The translations under genes and the position numbers were made by a program. The notes under the pieces are model-generated. The model saw nothing but the letters and a program-made list of their open reading frames with translations, searched no databases and was not told the origin of the DNA. A stretch of 64,000 nucleotides of DNA, taken from assembly GCA_963734665.1 (NCBI GenBank), contig CAVTIR010000013.1:1612001-1676000 (forward strand), given 5' to 3'. Below are positions 51,508 through 60,006 of this stretch, one piece after another; position 1 is the first letter of the stretch; each line of letters begins with the position of its first letter. Source of the stretch: Trebonia sp963734665 (GTDB lineage Bacteria; Actinomycetota; Actinomycetes; Streptosporangiales; Streptosporangiaceae).

Positions 51508-51812
51508 CACGTCGCCATCGGCTGCGGGATCGTGGAGACGGACGTCACGCCGACAACTTTAGCTACTAGGGACACACGGGAAGTTCTGAGCGCGCCGAGG
51601 ATCCGCTCTGGACGGCTCGGCGTCGACTGAGCGTGCAGTGACTGCCGCCGAACGGCTACGCCAAGCACGCACACTCGCGAGCTACCTAGCTGACGGGCCT
51701 GCCTAACTCTGCTCCATCGCGCGGGCGCGCCGCGTTATTGCGGCCTCATGACGGCGGATCAGCCGACCGGTAATTGCTTTGACCCGGAATACATCGCGCT
51801 GATACCGAGCGG
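51508..51812. other. Intergenic region left of the rtcB remnant
   Basis: 305 bases without a supported gene. A plus-strand frame from 51748 enters the rtcB remnant in the wrong frame. No clear hairpin or repeat was seen. Confidence 0.4.
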
Positions 51813-52210
51813 GAGCACCACCTGGGCCGAGACCTGTGGATCACCCGCAAGGGAGCCATCAAGGCCGGCGCCGGGGACCTGGGCGTGCTTCCGGGGTCCA
51901 TGGGCACCGACACCTACATCGTTCGTGGCAAGGGCAACCCGGCCTCGTACAACTCCAGCTCGCACGGCGCCGGCCGCCGCCTGTCGCGCGGCCAGGCCAA
52001 GCGCAAGCTCGACCCCGAGGGGCTGCGCAGCGCGATGAAGGGCAAGACCTGGAACGCCTGGGCCGCGCTGGTCCTCGCCGATGAGGACCCCCGGGCCTAC
52101 AAGGACATCCGCAAGGTCATGGCGGACCAGTCCGACCTGACGGAGGTCGTGCACGTGCTCCACCAGGTGCTCAACTACAAGGGGCACCAGCGGCTGACCC
52201 GCTGGCAGAG
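51813..52210 (+). pseudogene. rtcB remnant (C-terminal third of RNA-splicing ligase RtcB)
   Basis: The frame from 51813 reads EHHLGRDLWITRKGAIKAGAGDLGVLPGSMG, then YIVRGKGNPASYNSSSHGAGRRLSRGQAKRKL and AYKDIRKVMADQSDLTEVVHVLHQVLNYKG. These are the hallmark C-terminal blocks of RtcB, including the HGAGR loop with the guanylated His. The N-terminal two thirds, with the metal-binding residues, are absent and no start is present. After about 52190 the similarity ends and an unrelated tail follows. RtcB joins 2',3'-cyclic phosphate and 5'-OH RNA ends; this fragment cannot. Confidence 0.85.
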
Positions 52211-52407
52211 GTGCCGGGACCCCGGGAGGCCGCCGGATTCCACGGAGGGGACCGGCATCCACCGCCGTCCCGGCATGTTCAGGCTGGATGGCGGAGCACG
52301 CTTCCGTTCGGGGATGACCGAGTTTGTAAGGAGCCGGGGACTCCTCACTCACATTCGTCCGTTATTGACAGTGTTTGTGCGACCTTGACGAGAACTGCGG
52401 TCGGACC

Positions 52408-52506
52408 GACGCTCCGCAGCGTGATCCTGTTCCCGACGGCGACCTGCCCGGATGCTTCGCGGAACAGTGGGTTCCACTCCGGGTAGCGGTCCAGGTCAGC
52501 CAGGAC
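52408..52506 (-). pseudogene. Fragment of an SRPBCC gene (duplicate of 54802-54900)
   Basis: 99 bases match 54802-54900 at 93 positions without gaps. On the minus strand they encode VLADLDRYPEWNPLFREASG and QVAVGNRITLRSV, an internal piece of the intact SRPBCC protein at 54529-54957. It has no start and no fold on its own. Confidence 0.85.
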
Positions 52507-52578
52507 GGACTAGGCGCGCGGGGCTTCGGCCTGAGGGGTCTGTGGCCGCAAGAAGGGGCGTTCCGTCCTGATGCCAGG

Positions 52579-53655
52579 TCACGTGTGGCTATTGCATGCA
52601 AATTCCGCCAGGCGGGTCGCGACCCCTGGCGTGACGTGCGTATCCGGCGCCGCGTGGATGACTCTTGAGTTGCGTATAGTGATTGTGAGTACGCTGAGAG
52701 AGCTGGTGACGGGCACGTTAATGGCCAGACATACGGCAGCGCCAAGCAGTACCTGTCCTGCAGCTCCCTGGACATTGCTTACGAGATCGGAAGGCGGCAG
52801 CTGCGCCGAGAAATCGGAACTGGCATTGGTTCCCGTCGCACTGGTGTAGTCAGGGCTGCCAGGGCTGGGGGAAACGGCGGCATACCCTACGAGCACAGCC
52901 CCCGGCGCTGACGCGCTGAGTTTTCCGCTGCTGGTGTTATAGGTGAGACTGCTGATCTTGTTGGGCTGCGGCAATCCGCCCATGCTGGCGCATTCGGGGT
53001 CGGGAGTCGTTCCCAGGTCAGATTCGGCACTTTCCGATAGGACGACCGCCGCGGATATGAGCTGTTTACGGTCGTGGACCAGCAGCCACCGCTGATCTGG
53101 TGTGCCAAGGACAAAGTCGGCTATGGGATAGCCTATGCAGTACCCATCGAATCCCAGGGTACAGTCGGTCGGGTAGCGATTGAGTTGCTGATATTCTGGC
53201 CCAGGTCCACTGCGGGCGTTCACGCCGTTCTCGGCGGTGACCGCGAAGTACTTCGCCCCGTACACCGGAACGCCCGCGCAAGCTGGTACCGATGCCGCAA
53301 CAGGCGTGTTCGGCGCTACTAGTTCGCTGACGCTGTAGCTAGTGAGCGCCAGCCCGAGAATCGCGGCTACCGTCGCCACCACGCTATCTGCTGCGGCGCC
53401 TCCTTGGCTCTGGCCGCCACTGCCTCCGTGAGTCTGATTGCCGCCGCGCAGTATCCACAGCGACAGGCATCCGGCAACCACGATGAATCCGGCCACCGCA
53501 AGACTGGCCATGTTCGCGACGGCTTCCCCATATAGAATTCCGCGCTCGAAGAGGATGTACCGGACCGTTATCAAGATCGCCGCTAGCACCACGAGGGCGC
53601 AGCTCGCAATCAGGCGGTCCAACTTAGAGGATTTGGGTTGACCCGACGACGGCAT
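52579..53655 (-). CDS. Membrane protein with extracytoplasmic SH3b-like domain
   Basis: 358 residues. Three helices lie in the first 120 residues (LIASCALVVLAAILITVRYILF, ANMASLAVAGFIVVAGCLSLWIL, SVVATVAAILGLALTSYSV). An exported region with ENGVNARSGPGPEYQQLNRYPTDCTLGFDGYCIG, the typical start of a bacterial SH3 domain, suggests wall or peptidoglycan binding. A Ser/Gly-rich region and a beta-rich C-terminus follow. Codon use is less biased and the DNA less G+C-rich than that of the chromosomal neighbours, consistent with acquired DNA. No close family is known to me. Confidence 0.7.
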   Translation of the reverse strand: MPSSGQPKSSKLDRLIASCALVVLAAILITVRYILFERGILYGEAVANMASLAVAGFIVVAGCLSLWILRGGNQTHGGSGGQSQGGAAADSVVATVAAILGLALTSYSVSELVAPNTPVAASVPACAGVPVYGAKYFAVTAENGVNARSGPGPEYQQLNRYPTDCTLGFDGYCIGYPIADFVLGTPDQRWLLVHDRKQLISAAVVLSESAESDLGTTPDPECASMGGLPQPNKISSLTYNTSSGKLSASAPGAVLVGYAAVSPSPGSPDYTSATGTNASSDFSAQLPPSDLVSNVQGAAGQVLLGAAVCLAINVPVTSSLSVLTITIRNSRVIHAAPDTHVTPGVATRLAEFACNSHT

Positions 53656-53999
53656 GCTATTCCCCGATCATCACACATAGATCGCTTTAATAATTAGGAC
53701 ACCTACAAGCGGTGAATATGGCCGACGTTACGGAAGTTGCGCTTGATTGTCGCCGATATGTTATCTATGGCTGGCTCAGGAAACAGAATTGGACGGGCGG
53801 CGTGCTGCGCTACGCTGTCAGATGGCTTTCAAAGAGCGCATTGTCGGCGAACTGCATGGCACATCTGTACAGGCCGACCAGGTGGCCTCCCAGTACCGGG
53901 ACGGCATTCACGTCATCAGCACCGACGGGCTGATGCGCCGCATGGTCAAGGAAGACCTCAAGACCTTCGACGGCCGCCGCTGTTCCCCGAGCGCCGCGC
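53656..53999. other. Unassigned region upstream of the SH3b protein gene
   Basis: 344 bases, A/T-rich at 53656-53800. A plus-strand frame from 53822 (FKERIVGELHGTSVQADQVASQYRDG...STDGLMRRMVKEDLKTFDG) looks protein-like but ends in the antisense of the next remnant. It may be a short leftover of an unidentified gene. Confidence 0.3.
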
Positions 54000-54532
54000 C
54001 TACGCCGTCGCGTATGCCTCAGGTTTCGAACCGAGGCTGTCTTGTTGCCGGAGGATCTCCGTGATCTCGGATTCAGCAACGTTGATGATCAGGCGGGATG
54101 CACGTTCCGCGGCGTCAGGGTCGTCGGCGCGGATGGCGCTTACGGCTCCCCGGATGTAGCGGTAGCCGGCGCAGGTGTTATAGATGCGGACCCGGTCCCG
54201 GCTCGGACCGCCGAGCAATTGATACAGGGGCTGGCCGGTGACCTTTCCGAAGATGTCCCACAGGGCGATGTCGACCGCGGAATTGCCCCTTGCTTCCACG
54301 CCGCTGCTGCCGTAACCCAGGTAGCCGTACAGGGCCCGTGCGTGTCGTTCAATGTGCAGGGGGTCGGTCCCGAGGAGCAGCGGCGCCGCCGTTTCGTGGA
54401 GGTAAGCTTCCACGGCCTGCGGTCCGAAGAAGGTTTCCCCCAGCCCGGTCGGCCCTGCGTCCGCTGCAGCCGGACGAACAGCAGGTTGGGGTACTCGCCG
54501 AGACGGATGGTCTCAATTTTGGGGATCTTCAC
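54000..54532 (-). pseudogene. Enolase-superfamily (mandelate racemase/muconate lactonising) remnant, N-terminal part
   Basis: It begins MKIPKIETIRLGEYPNLLFVRLQ at 54532, overlapping the SRPBCC stop (ATGA). The frame shifts at about 54440, after QGRPG. The other frame continues with VEAYLHETAAPLLLGTDPLHIERHARALYGYLGYGSSGVEARGNSAVDIALWDIFGKVTGQPLYQLLGG, the typical capping domain of the superfamily. The barrel domain with the catalytic Lys and metal ligands is missing; the sequence stops near 54000. It is clearly inactive. Confidence 0.85.
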
Positions 54533-54957
54533 GCTCTTCCTTCTGCCCGCTTCTTGAGGGCCTCGTTCAGCGCCCTGAAGCTCGCCTCGGCCCGCGCGAA
54601 GGTCCTACCGGAAAAGGCAGTCAGGAGGCCACGGAAGGTCTCGCTTTGCTCTAGCCGGGTACCGCCGTCCGCCGGGGTCAGCGCGAAGCGGTGCTCGCCG
54701 CTGATGATGCCGGGCAGGTTGGATACCCACCTCAGCTCCGCGCCCGGGTCGGCGACAGTGATCTTCGGCTTGACGGTCATCGGGCGGCCGTTGGCCGGAT
54801 GGACGCTCCGCAGCGTGATCCTGTTCCCGACCGCGACCTGCTCGGATGCCTCGCGGAACAGCGGGTTCCACTCCGGGTAGCGGCCCAGGTCAGTCAGGAC
54901 CGCCCACACGGCCTCCGGCGGGGCGTCGATCTGGATCGTCGCGGACATGGTCTTCAT
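54529..54957 (-). CDS. SRPBCC-family protein (START-like / CoxG-like fold)
   Basis: 142 residues from the ATG at 54957; a second ATG lies 9 bases further in. MSATIQIDAPPEAVWAVLTDLGRYPEWNPLFREA is the classic N-terminus of the polyketide cyclase/AHSA1-like family. RWVSNLPGIISGEHRFALTPADGGTRLEQSETFRGLL and the long C-terminal helix (FARAEASFRALNEALKKRA) complete the fold. It binds a hydrophobic ligand. It is translationally coupled to the downstream enolase-superfamily remnant. An internal 99-bp piece is duplicated at 52408-52506. Confidence 0.85.
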   Translation of the reverse strand: MKTMSATIQIDAPPEAVWAVLTDLGRYPEWNPLFREASEQVAVGNRITLRSVHPANGRPMTVKPKITVADPGAELRWVSNLPGIISGEHRFALTPADGGTRLEQSETFRGLLTAFSGRTFARAEASFRALNEALKKRAEGRA

Positions 54958-55046
54958 GCGCTGTCCTGCCTGTCGCCTCACCGGCGGCGGGCCCGCCGCG
55001 GTCCCGTAACTTTCAACGTGCACTGTACGTCGTTTCGAGAATACTA

Positions 55047-55059
55047 CGTACGGTGTACG
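55047..55059. promoter_or_regulatory. Inverted repeat CGTAC-ggt-GTACG upstream of the SRPBCC gene
   Basis: Perfect 5-bp arms within TACGTACGGTGTACGACG, about 90 bases upstream of the SRPBCC start. A related TGTACGTCGTTTCG lies at 55024-55037. Such sites are typical for TetR-type regulators, but no regulator gene remains beside it. Confidence 0.4.
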
Positions 55060-55145
55060 ACGAAAGGCAGGGTGGCAGGAGCGCGAGGCCCCGCGCCCAC
55101 ACGGGGCTAGGCGCTAACCGCTGACTCGGATCCCGGACATCCGAG

Positions 55146-56202
55146 CCCGAGATCGGCTCAGCTTGTCGGGGGCTTCGGTTCCGGGAAAAGCTGCACGGAG
55201 GTCTCCCCCAGGTACGCGCGCTTCAGCCAGGCCGCGAGCAGCCCCGCGTTGCGGCAGGCGCTGATCGTGTTGAGCGCGTGCTCAGAGGGTGCGTCACCCC
55301 TGAGAATAAGGAAGTCCGTCAAGTTATCGGCTTCAGTTTGAGCCTTCGCCTCGGCCACTTGAGCCTTCGCCTCGGCCACTTGTGCCTTCGCCGCAGCTTC
55401 GGCTGCCTGGACCGCAGCTTCGGCGGCCGCGACCCCGGCCCTGACCTTCACTTCGGCCGCAGCCTCGGCCTCGACGCGCCTCGACCGCAGCCTCGGCCTT
55501 GACCTTGGCCTCGTACTCGCGGAAGGACTCCAGCTCGCGGAGCCGCTCGAACATGTCCGGCCGCAACGCCTCTCCCACCATGGTCATCTCTGGGACCTCC
55601 TCCACAATAGTCCGAAGATAAAGATTCGCCAGCGTCAGGTCGCTGCGCGACATCTCCTCCAGCAGCTCCCGCGCGCCGGGCGGCACCCCCGTGTCGAACC
55701 TCGCCAGGGCGGCGGGAAGCGCCCGAGCGCCGAGCGACAGCTTCGCATCCTCCATCACCCGCAGGTCCTCCCCTGAATGGAACGACGCCGCGAACGCGAG
55801 CTCCGCCCGGCGGGCTGCGTCCTCCGCCCGGAACCGCGCCGCCTCAGACGCCCGGTCCGACAGCACGAACAAGTGACCGCCCGCGTCAACGTTCCTGACC
55901 CCACTGCCGTGGTAAGCGTGCAGCGTCGCGTACTTGTCCTTCCCGAACCTCCGCTGCATCTCCACCGTCGCGAAGAACACCGGCCTGCCCTTCCGCAGCA
56001 GCCGCACCGTCCCGTCGGTGTACACCGTGTTCCCGTCCCGCATCGGGTGGGCGTCCGGCGCCGCCACCACCTCGTCATGCTCCGGCAACCGCACCCCGGC
56101 CGCCTCCGCCAGCGCAACCGCCGCGTCCGGGTACCGCTGCACGACCGCGCACACCAGCTCATGCCTAGCACTTGGACTTCCCATAGCACCCAAGGTAGCA
56201 CT
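55146..56202. repeat. Duplicated unit, copy 2
   Basis: Homologous to 47293-48357. 55504-56202 is nearly identical to 47659-48357. The part encoding the coiled coil is diverged and 8 bases shorter. The two units are in the same orientation, 7.8 kb apart. Confidence 0.85.
55158..56184 (-). pseudogene. Rpn/PD-(D/E)XK nuclease-like protein, copy 2, frameshifted in the coiled coil
   Basis: It starts at ATG 56184. The first about 230 residues are practically identical to copy 1, including TDGTVRLLRKGRPVFFATVEMQ. At about 55475-55480, in a run of alternating G and C, one extra base breaks the frame just after KVKAEAAVEA. Without it the sequence continues VEAEAAAEVKVRAGVAAAEAAVQ into heptad repeats (QVAEAKAQVAEAKAQ) and ends LKRAYLGETSVQLFPEPKPPTS. 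The coiled coil differs strongly from copy 1, while the last about 50 residues are close. As read, the product is truncated and ends in Gly/Arg/Ser. Confidence 0.8.
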
Positions 56203-56252
56203 TAGCCGTCCTTGGGGACGAACAATTAATTGACCAGAGAACGTACGATCAC

Positions 56253-56263
56253 TTCTACTAGAA
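56253..56263. promoter_or_regulatory. Palindrome TTCTACTAGAA upstream of Rpn-like copy 2
   Basis: 11-base perfect palindrome, the counterpart of 48405-48417, at nearly the same distance from the start codon. The neighbouring bases are not conserved. Confidence 0.5.
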
Positions 56264-56582
56264 CGTTCAACCATCGACTTCTTCTACTTCGATCTTACGA
56301 GTAGATCGTATCCGACCATAGTCGACTGCGGAAGACCTGGCTGCACAACCTCAACGCCGGTACGGCCTGGGACACCGACCCAGACATTCGTGACGGAGGC
56401 CAGTCGCCTCACAACGACGCTCAAAATGGGCAGGCCATCTGAGACAGAATCCTGCGAGAGCCTCGGCCGATCTGGCTAATGCCAAGCTGAGCCAGATACC
56501 AGGTTCGCACAAGCCACCCGGTCAGTCCGGAAGCTGCCATCGGCAGGTTACGTGGCCGCTAGCGCCGCTACGGTTGGGTGTC
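56264..56582. other. Intergenic region with possible coding debris
   Basis: 319 bases between copy 2 and the kinase gene. A plus-strand stretch near 56330-56440 can be read KTWLHNLNAGTAWDTDPDIRDGG but has no start or recognisable family. No repeat or hairpin was noted. Confidence 0.35.
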
Positions 56583-57485
56583 ATGGCTTGTCCGGATGCA
56601 GAGGTACTTGACTGGGCGTCGGCGGTCCTGGGCACCGAGGTCACGGTTCTGCGCGGCCTGCGCCTGGGTGGCTCGCCGTGGCTGCTGCGGGCCGGGGGCC
56701 GCGAGGTGGTCCTCCGGGTCGCGCCTGCCGGGCAGGTGGCGGAGACCGCGACCGAGGTCGCGGCGATGACCTGCGCCGCGCGGGTGGCCGGTGCCGCCCT
56801 CCCGGTCGCGGAACTGCTCGGCCACGACCTCGCGGACCGGACCGGCTACGGGCTCGTGCTCACCGCCTGCATGGCTGGGACGAGCGTGATCCCGCCCGAG
56901 CCCGACCCGGAACGGCTGCGGGCGCTTGGCGCGGCCGCGGCGCGGATCAGCTCGGTCGAGCTCGCCCCGGCACCGGCGCTTCCGGTCCGGAGCCGGCCGA
57001 TCGAGGGCGAGGATTTCGCTGGCATGCGCCGCGAGCAGGGCGCGCCGGACCTGCTCCGCGCGGCCGAAGCGGCGGTGGCCGCGACCCGGCCGGAGGACGG
57101 CCGGCTCGGCCTGGTGCACGGCGACCTGTGGTACGGCAACACGCTGTGGGACAACGGCAGGCTGACCGCGGTCCTCGACTGGGACTGCGCCGGCGTCGGG
57201 CCGGCCGGCATCGACCTCGGCTCGCTGCGGTGCGACGCGGCCTGGTGCCACGGCGTCGAAGCCGCCGAGGACATCCTGCGCGGCTGGGAGGCCGAGGCGG
57301 GCAGGCCTGCGAGCGACGTCCCCTACTGGGACGCCGTCGCGGCACTCGCCTCCCCGCCGGACATGGGCTGGTTCCCGGCATCGATGGCGATTCAGGGCCG
57401 CCCCGACCTGACCCGCGAGGTCATGCTCGAGCGCCGCGCCGCCTTCCTCGACGCCGCGCTCGGCCGGCTAGCAGCGGCCGGCTAG
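56583..57485 (+). CDS. Aminoglycoside phosphotransferase (APH)-fold kinase
   Basis: 300 residues from ATG 56583. Catalytic loop LVHGDLWYGNTLWDNG (HGD...N) and metal-binding loop VLDWDCAGVGPAGIDLGSLRCDAAW (DWD) are both intact. The N-terminal lobe has LRAGGREVVLRVAPAG (Lys-equivalent strand) and AARVAGAALPVAELLG. The family phosphorylates aminoglycosides, macrolides, choline, homoserine or other small alcohols; nothing fixes the substrate here. It stands alone. Confidence 0.85.
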   Translation: MACPDAEVLDWASAVLGTEVTVLRGLRLGGSPWLLRAGGREVVLRVAPAGQVAETATEVAAMTCAARVAGAALPVAELLGHDLADRTGYGLVLTACMAGTSVIPPEPDPERLRALGAAAARISSVELAPAPALPVRSRPIEGEDFAGMRREQGAPDLLRAAEAAVAATRPEDGRLGLVHGDLWYGNTLWDNGRLTAVLDWDCAGVGPAGIDLGSLRCDAAWCHGVEAAEDILRGWEAEAGRPASDVPYWDAVAALASPPDMGWFPASMAIQGRPDLTREVMLERRAAFLDAALGRLAAAG

Positions 57486-57670
57486 GCGCGGCTGGGTCAC
57501 TCGAACCAGTAGTCCCGCACGTACCCCAGGACAATCCGCAAGTCAGCACCGCATCCAGGGTTCAACGCGGCAACATCTACCGGCCCCGCCCACCATCCCG
57601 GATCAAGATTCCGGGCCCGTATCGCCATGCCAGAGCGTGGACCCGGCGACCCGCCCAGGCACTGTAGACC

Positions 57671-57892
57671 TCAAGTCGTGGCAGCAGGTTGTTGAGCAGC
57701 ACTTTTGAGCTGGCGCAGGTAAAGCACCGAAATGCCGGCCAAACGTTCGTTGGACATTCGGGTCAGCACAGGGAAGGAGGCCGCCTCGGTCTTGCCGCCT
57801 GCGGTGGGCGCGAGCAACAGCGCGTCGTCATCGCCCAGCACCGGGTCGAGCGCGGAGAAGGTCAACGACCGCGCCCTTAAGGCGTGGCTCAA
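57671..57892 (-). pseudogene. N-terminal fragment of a DEAD/DEAH-box helicase
   Basis: The 73-codon frame contains FSALDPVLGDDDALLLAPTAGGKTEAASFPVLTRMSNERLAGISVLYL, which is helicase motif I (APTAGGKTEA) with its usual surroundings and the start of motif Ia, then ends in an unrelated tail. Everything after motif I is missing. The APTAGGKTEAA type of P-loop occurs in large accessory helicases, some in defence islands. A remnant only. Confidence 0.7.
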
Positions 57893-58418
57893 GGCGAGCT
57901 AATGCCGCATCAGGCAACGTTTGCCCCGGTTCCAACCGCCCGCGGTTATCGACTTCAGGACCGTTCCTGCCTGGTCAGTAAAAGGGCAGTGATCTCGTGA
58001 CCGATGAATCGTGGGTCTGCAGACTAGTTATGTATGTCAGTCGTGAGGCCAGATGTCGCTCGGCTCTGACGCCAGCTGAGAGCTGGACCCGCCCTTCCTC
58101 TGAGAGGTGTGCCGATTGTCCTGTCGCTGATAAATCGGCCCTGTCTCACTGAATCCGGCCCTTTATTACCCTGGTCTCAGTTAATTCGGCCCGTGTTGGG
58201 TCTCAATGAACCTGGCCGATTCCCAGTGATGATGCCGTGAAGGTGGCCGGTTCTCAGCGATCCTGGCCAGCGTGTTGTCCGGTCTCAGCTGATGTGTCAG
58301 ATTCTCACTGCGCGTGCAGGTGACCTGGCGTGTCTCAGTAATCCTGGCGTGCTGCTCTTTGAGCCCACCGGGGCTTGCCCGGCTGCCTCCACTATCGTGA
58401 CCTTGCCGTGAACCCAGG
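57893..58418. other. Non-coding stretch containing a phased repeat array
   Basis: 526 bases without a supported gene. The right half is the array described at 58124-58350. The left half shows nothing recognisable. Confidence 0.5.
58124..58350. repeat. Helically phased degenerate direct repeats, probable transposon end
   Basis: Nine copies of a degenerate unit (consensus kGTCTCAgtgAAtCtGGCC) start at about 58126, 58146, 58177, 58203, 58223, 58254, 58285, 58305 and 58335 (position of TCTCA). The spacings are 20, 31, 26, 20, 31, 31, 20 and 30, mostly whole helical turns. Ends of IS21-family elements carry such multiple transposase-binding repeats. No transposase gene remains nearby, so this is one orphan end or a protein-binding array. 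It is not a CRISPR: repeats are degenerate and spacers are too short. Confidence 0.6.
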
Positions 58419-59063
58419 TCAGTCCTTGGCATCAGCAGTCTGCAGTACCAGGCAGCTCCACCGGACGCTGTCACGGCCGTGAAGATCGGAACGCTCGCTG
58501 TTGTGGATAGTCCGCAGGCCGAGTTCGGCTCCTACCGCGACCGTCTCAGCAGCGGACACATCGAACATGTGGCGGCCTTCGGGCACCGGGCCATGCCTCA
58601 GGTTGACGAACAGCCGCCCGCCGGGCACCAGCAACTCGGCGATCCTGGCCATCGCCTGCCGGCGTTCCTGAGCGTCCAGGTGCATCCAGACAGCCGTGGC
58701 GAAGACCGCGTCGAACCGCCCCGGCCGCGGAGCCAGAGCCAGCTCCGGGAGAACGTCGTCGACCCATTCGATCGCGGTGCCTGCATGGAGCCGCTGTCCG
58801 TGCGCCCGCAGTTCCGCCGTCGGCTCGACGGCCACCACGCTGTGCCCGCGTCCCGCCAGTGCCGCCGCGTCACGGCCGGTCCCAGCGCCGACGTCCAGGA
58901 TGCGGCCGGGCTCGGCGGGAACCAGATGCAACACATCGCGGTGGACGTCGTCGAAGGTGACTTCCTCGTATTGGACGGCCAGGGCATCCGCGCTTTCGCC
59001 ATAGCCTGCGGTTCCCCTGACCAGGCGCAGACCGTTGACGGCCTCGGTCATCCGGTCACTCAT
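58419..59063 (-). CDS. Class I SAM-dependent methyltransferase
   Basis: 214 residues. Motif I is GRILDVGAGTGRDAAALAGRGHSVVAVEPTAEL (SAM-binding Gly loop and acidic residue), followed by WVDDVLPEL and FDAVFATAVWMHLDAQERRQAMARIAELLVPGGRLFVNLRHG (motifs II and III). GYGESADALAVQYEEVTFDDVHRDVL at the N-terminus is typical of the Methyltransf_25/11 group. The substrate is not predictable. It lies alone next to the repeat array. Confidence 0.85.
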   Translation of the reverse strand: MSDRMTEAVNGLRLVRGTAGYGESADALAVQYEEVTFDDVHRDVLHLVPAEPGRILDVGAGTGRDAAALAGRGHSVVAVEPTAELRAHGQRLHAGTAIEWVDDVLPELALAPRPGRFDAVFATAVWMHLDAQERRQAMARIAELLVPGGRLFVNLRHGPVPEGRHMFDVSAAETVAVGAELGLRTIHNSERSDLHGRDSVRWSCLVLQTADAKD

Positions 59064-59448
59064 GGCCGCAGGCTACCGGCGCCACAGTCTCAACATCACC
59101 CGCAGCAACGCGGCGAACCTGACCACACCCCGGCCAGCTCCTGCGCCTGGACGCCTACCTGCACGACCGCACCGACGGCATGATCGGCAGCCTGTCCCGC
59201 TCAGCCGCGGTGCCGCCGCGGTGGCGATCATGGACGGTGGGGAAGGCAATCTTTACTGGGAAACTGCAGCCACCCATTCCCAGCGAACTTGTCATCCCCC
59301 CAGGTCAACCCCCGCCGACAGGCCACCTTCACTGAGAGCCGACAGCCAGCTCGGGCCAGGCAGAGACGATCTCGGCGGCCAGCCAGTGTCCGAGTAGTTC
59401 TGCCTCGGCTGCTGTTCCGGTGGCGATCTCATCCACCACGTCGACCTG
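59064..59448. other. Degenerate region before the TIGR03086 remnant
   Basis: 385 bases with short open frames in all phases but none with a start, ribosome binding site and family similarity. The last 50 bases already read GGDLIHHVDLV in the frame of the following remnant, directly after a stop, so a truncated 5' part is likely. Confidence 0.4.
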
Positions 59449-59874
59449 GTGTCCCAGGGCGCCACCGCGCTCGCGCGGCACGCCGCGCTACCGGGGACCG
59501 ACGCCGGCCCTGACGCGGCACACCTTGACCCTCACTGGCGCAACATCGTCACTCAGCACGTATGGGAACTCGGTGAGGCGTGGGGCGACCCGCGGGCCTG
59601 GCAGGGCAGCCCCAACGTGCCGGGGTTGGACCTCTCCAACGAGATGTGGGGCAAGATCACGCTCACCGAGCTGATCGTGCACGGCTGGGACATCGCCAAG
59701 GCGACAGGACAGTCCTTCGATCTGCCTCAGCACACATTGCAAGCATGCCTTGACCACGTCGCCAAGTTCGTGCCGAATGCTCCCGTCCCGGCCTTGTGGG
59801 GTCCTCCCGTGGACGTCGCACCCGACGCAACCTTGCTTGACCAGGTTGTGGCGATCACCGGGCGCGCCCCGTAA
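59449..59874 (+). pseudogene. C-terminal part of a TIGR03086/mycothiol-dependent (DinB-like) protein
   Basis: Reads QHVWELGEAWGDPRAWQGSPNVPGLDLSNEMWGKITLTELIVHGWDIAKATGQSFDLPQHTLQACLDHVAKFVP and ends LLDQVVAITGRAP. TELIVHGWDIAKATG is the signature of TIGR03086-type metal-binding proteins, and ALTGRDP-like ends are usual. The N-terminal helix bundle with the first metal ligand is missing; in-frame stops lie just upstream of 59400. Full members are about 190-200 residues, so a third or more is lost. Confidence 0.7.
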
Positions 59875-60006
59875 GGCCGGATGGTCCGTCAGGCGGGGCT
59901 GTGCCGGATCAGCGACGTTGCGAAGCGGAAGCGGTTGCCTGAGTAAGGCATGACGGGCCGGCGGACCGGGAGCGCAGCGGCGGGCCGGACGTCATACCAT
60001 CCCGTC

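Noticed and set aside
53822..54064. A plus-strand frame FKERIVGELHGTSVQADQ...
   Set aside because: The first part looks protein-like but it runs into the antisense of the enolase-superfamily remnant. I could not name a family.
58124..58350. A possible CRISPR array
   Set aside because: The repeats differ from each other at several positions, are about 19 bases long with gaps of only 1-12 bases, and there are no cas genes.
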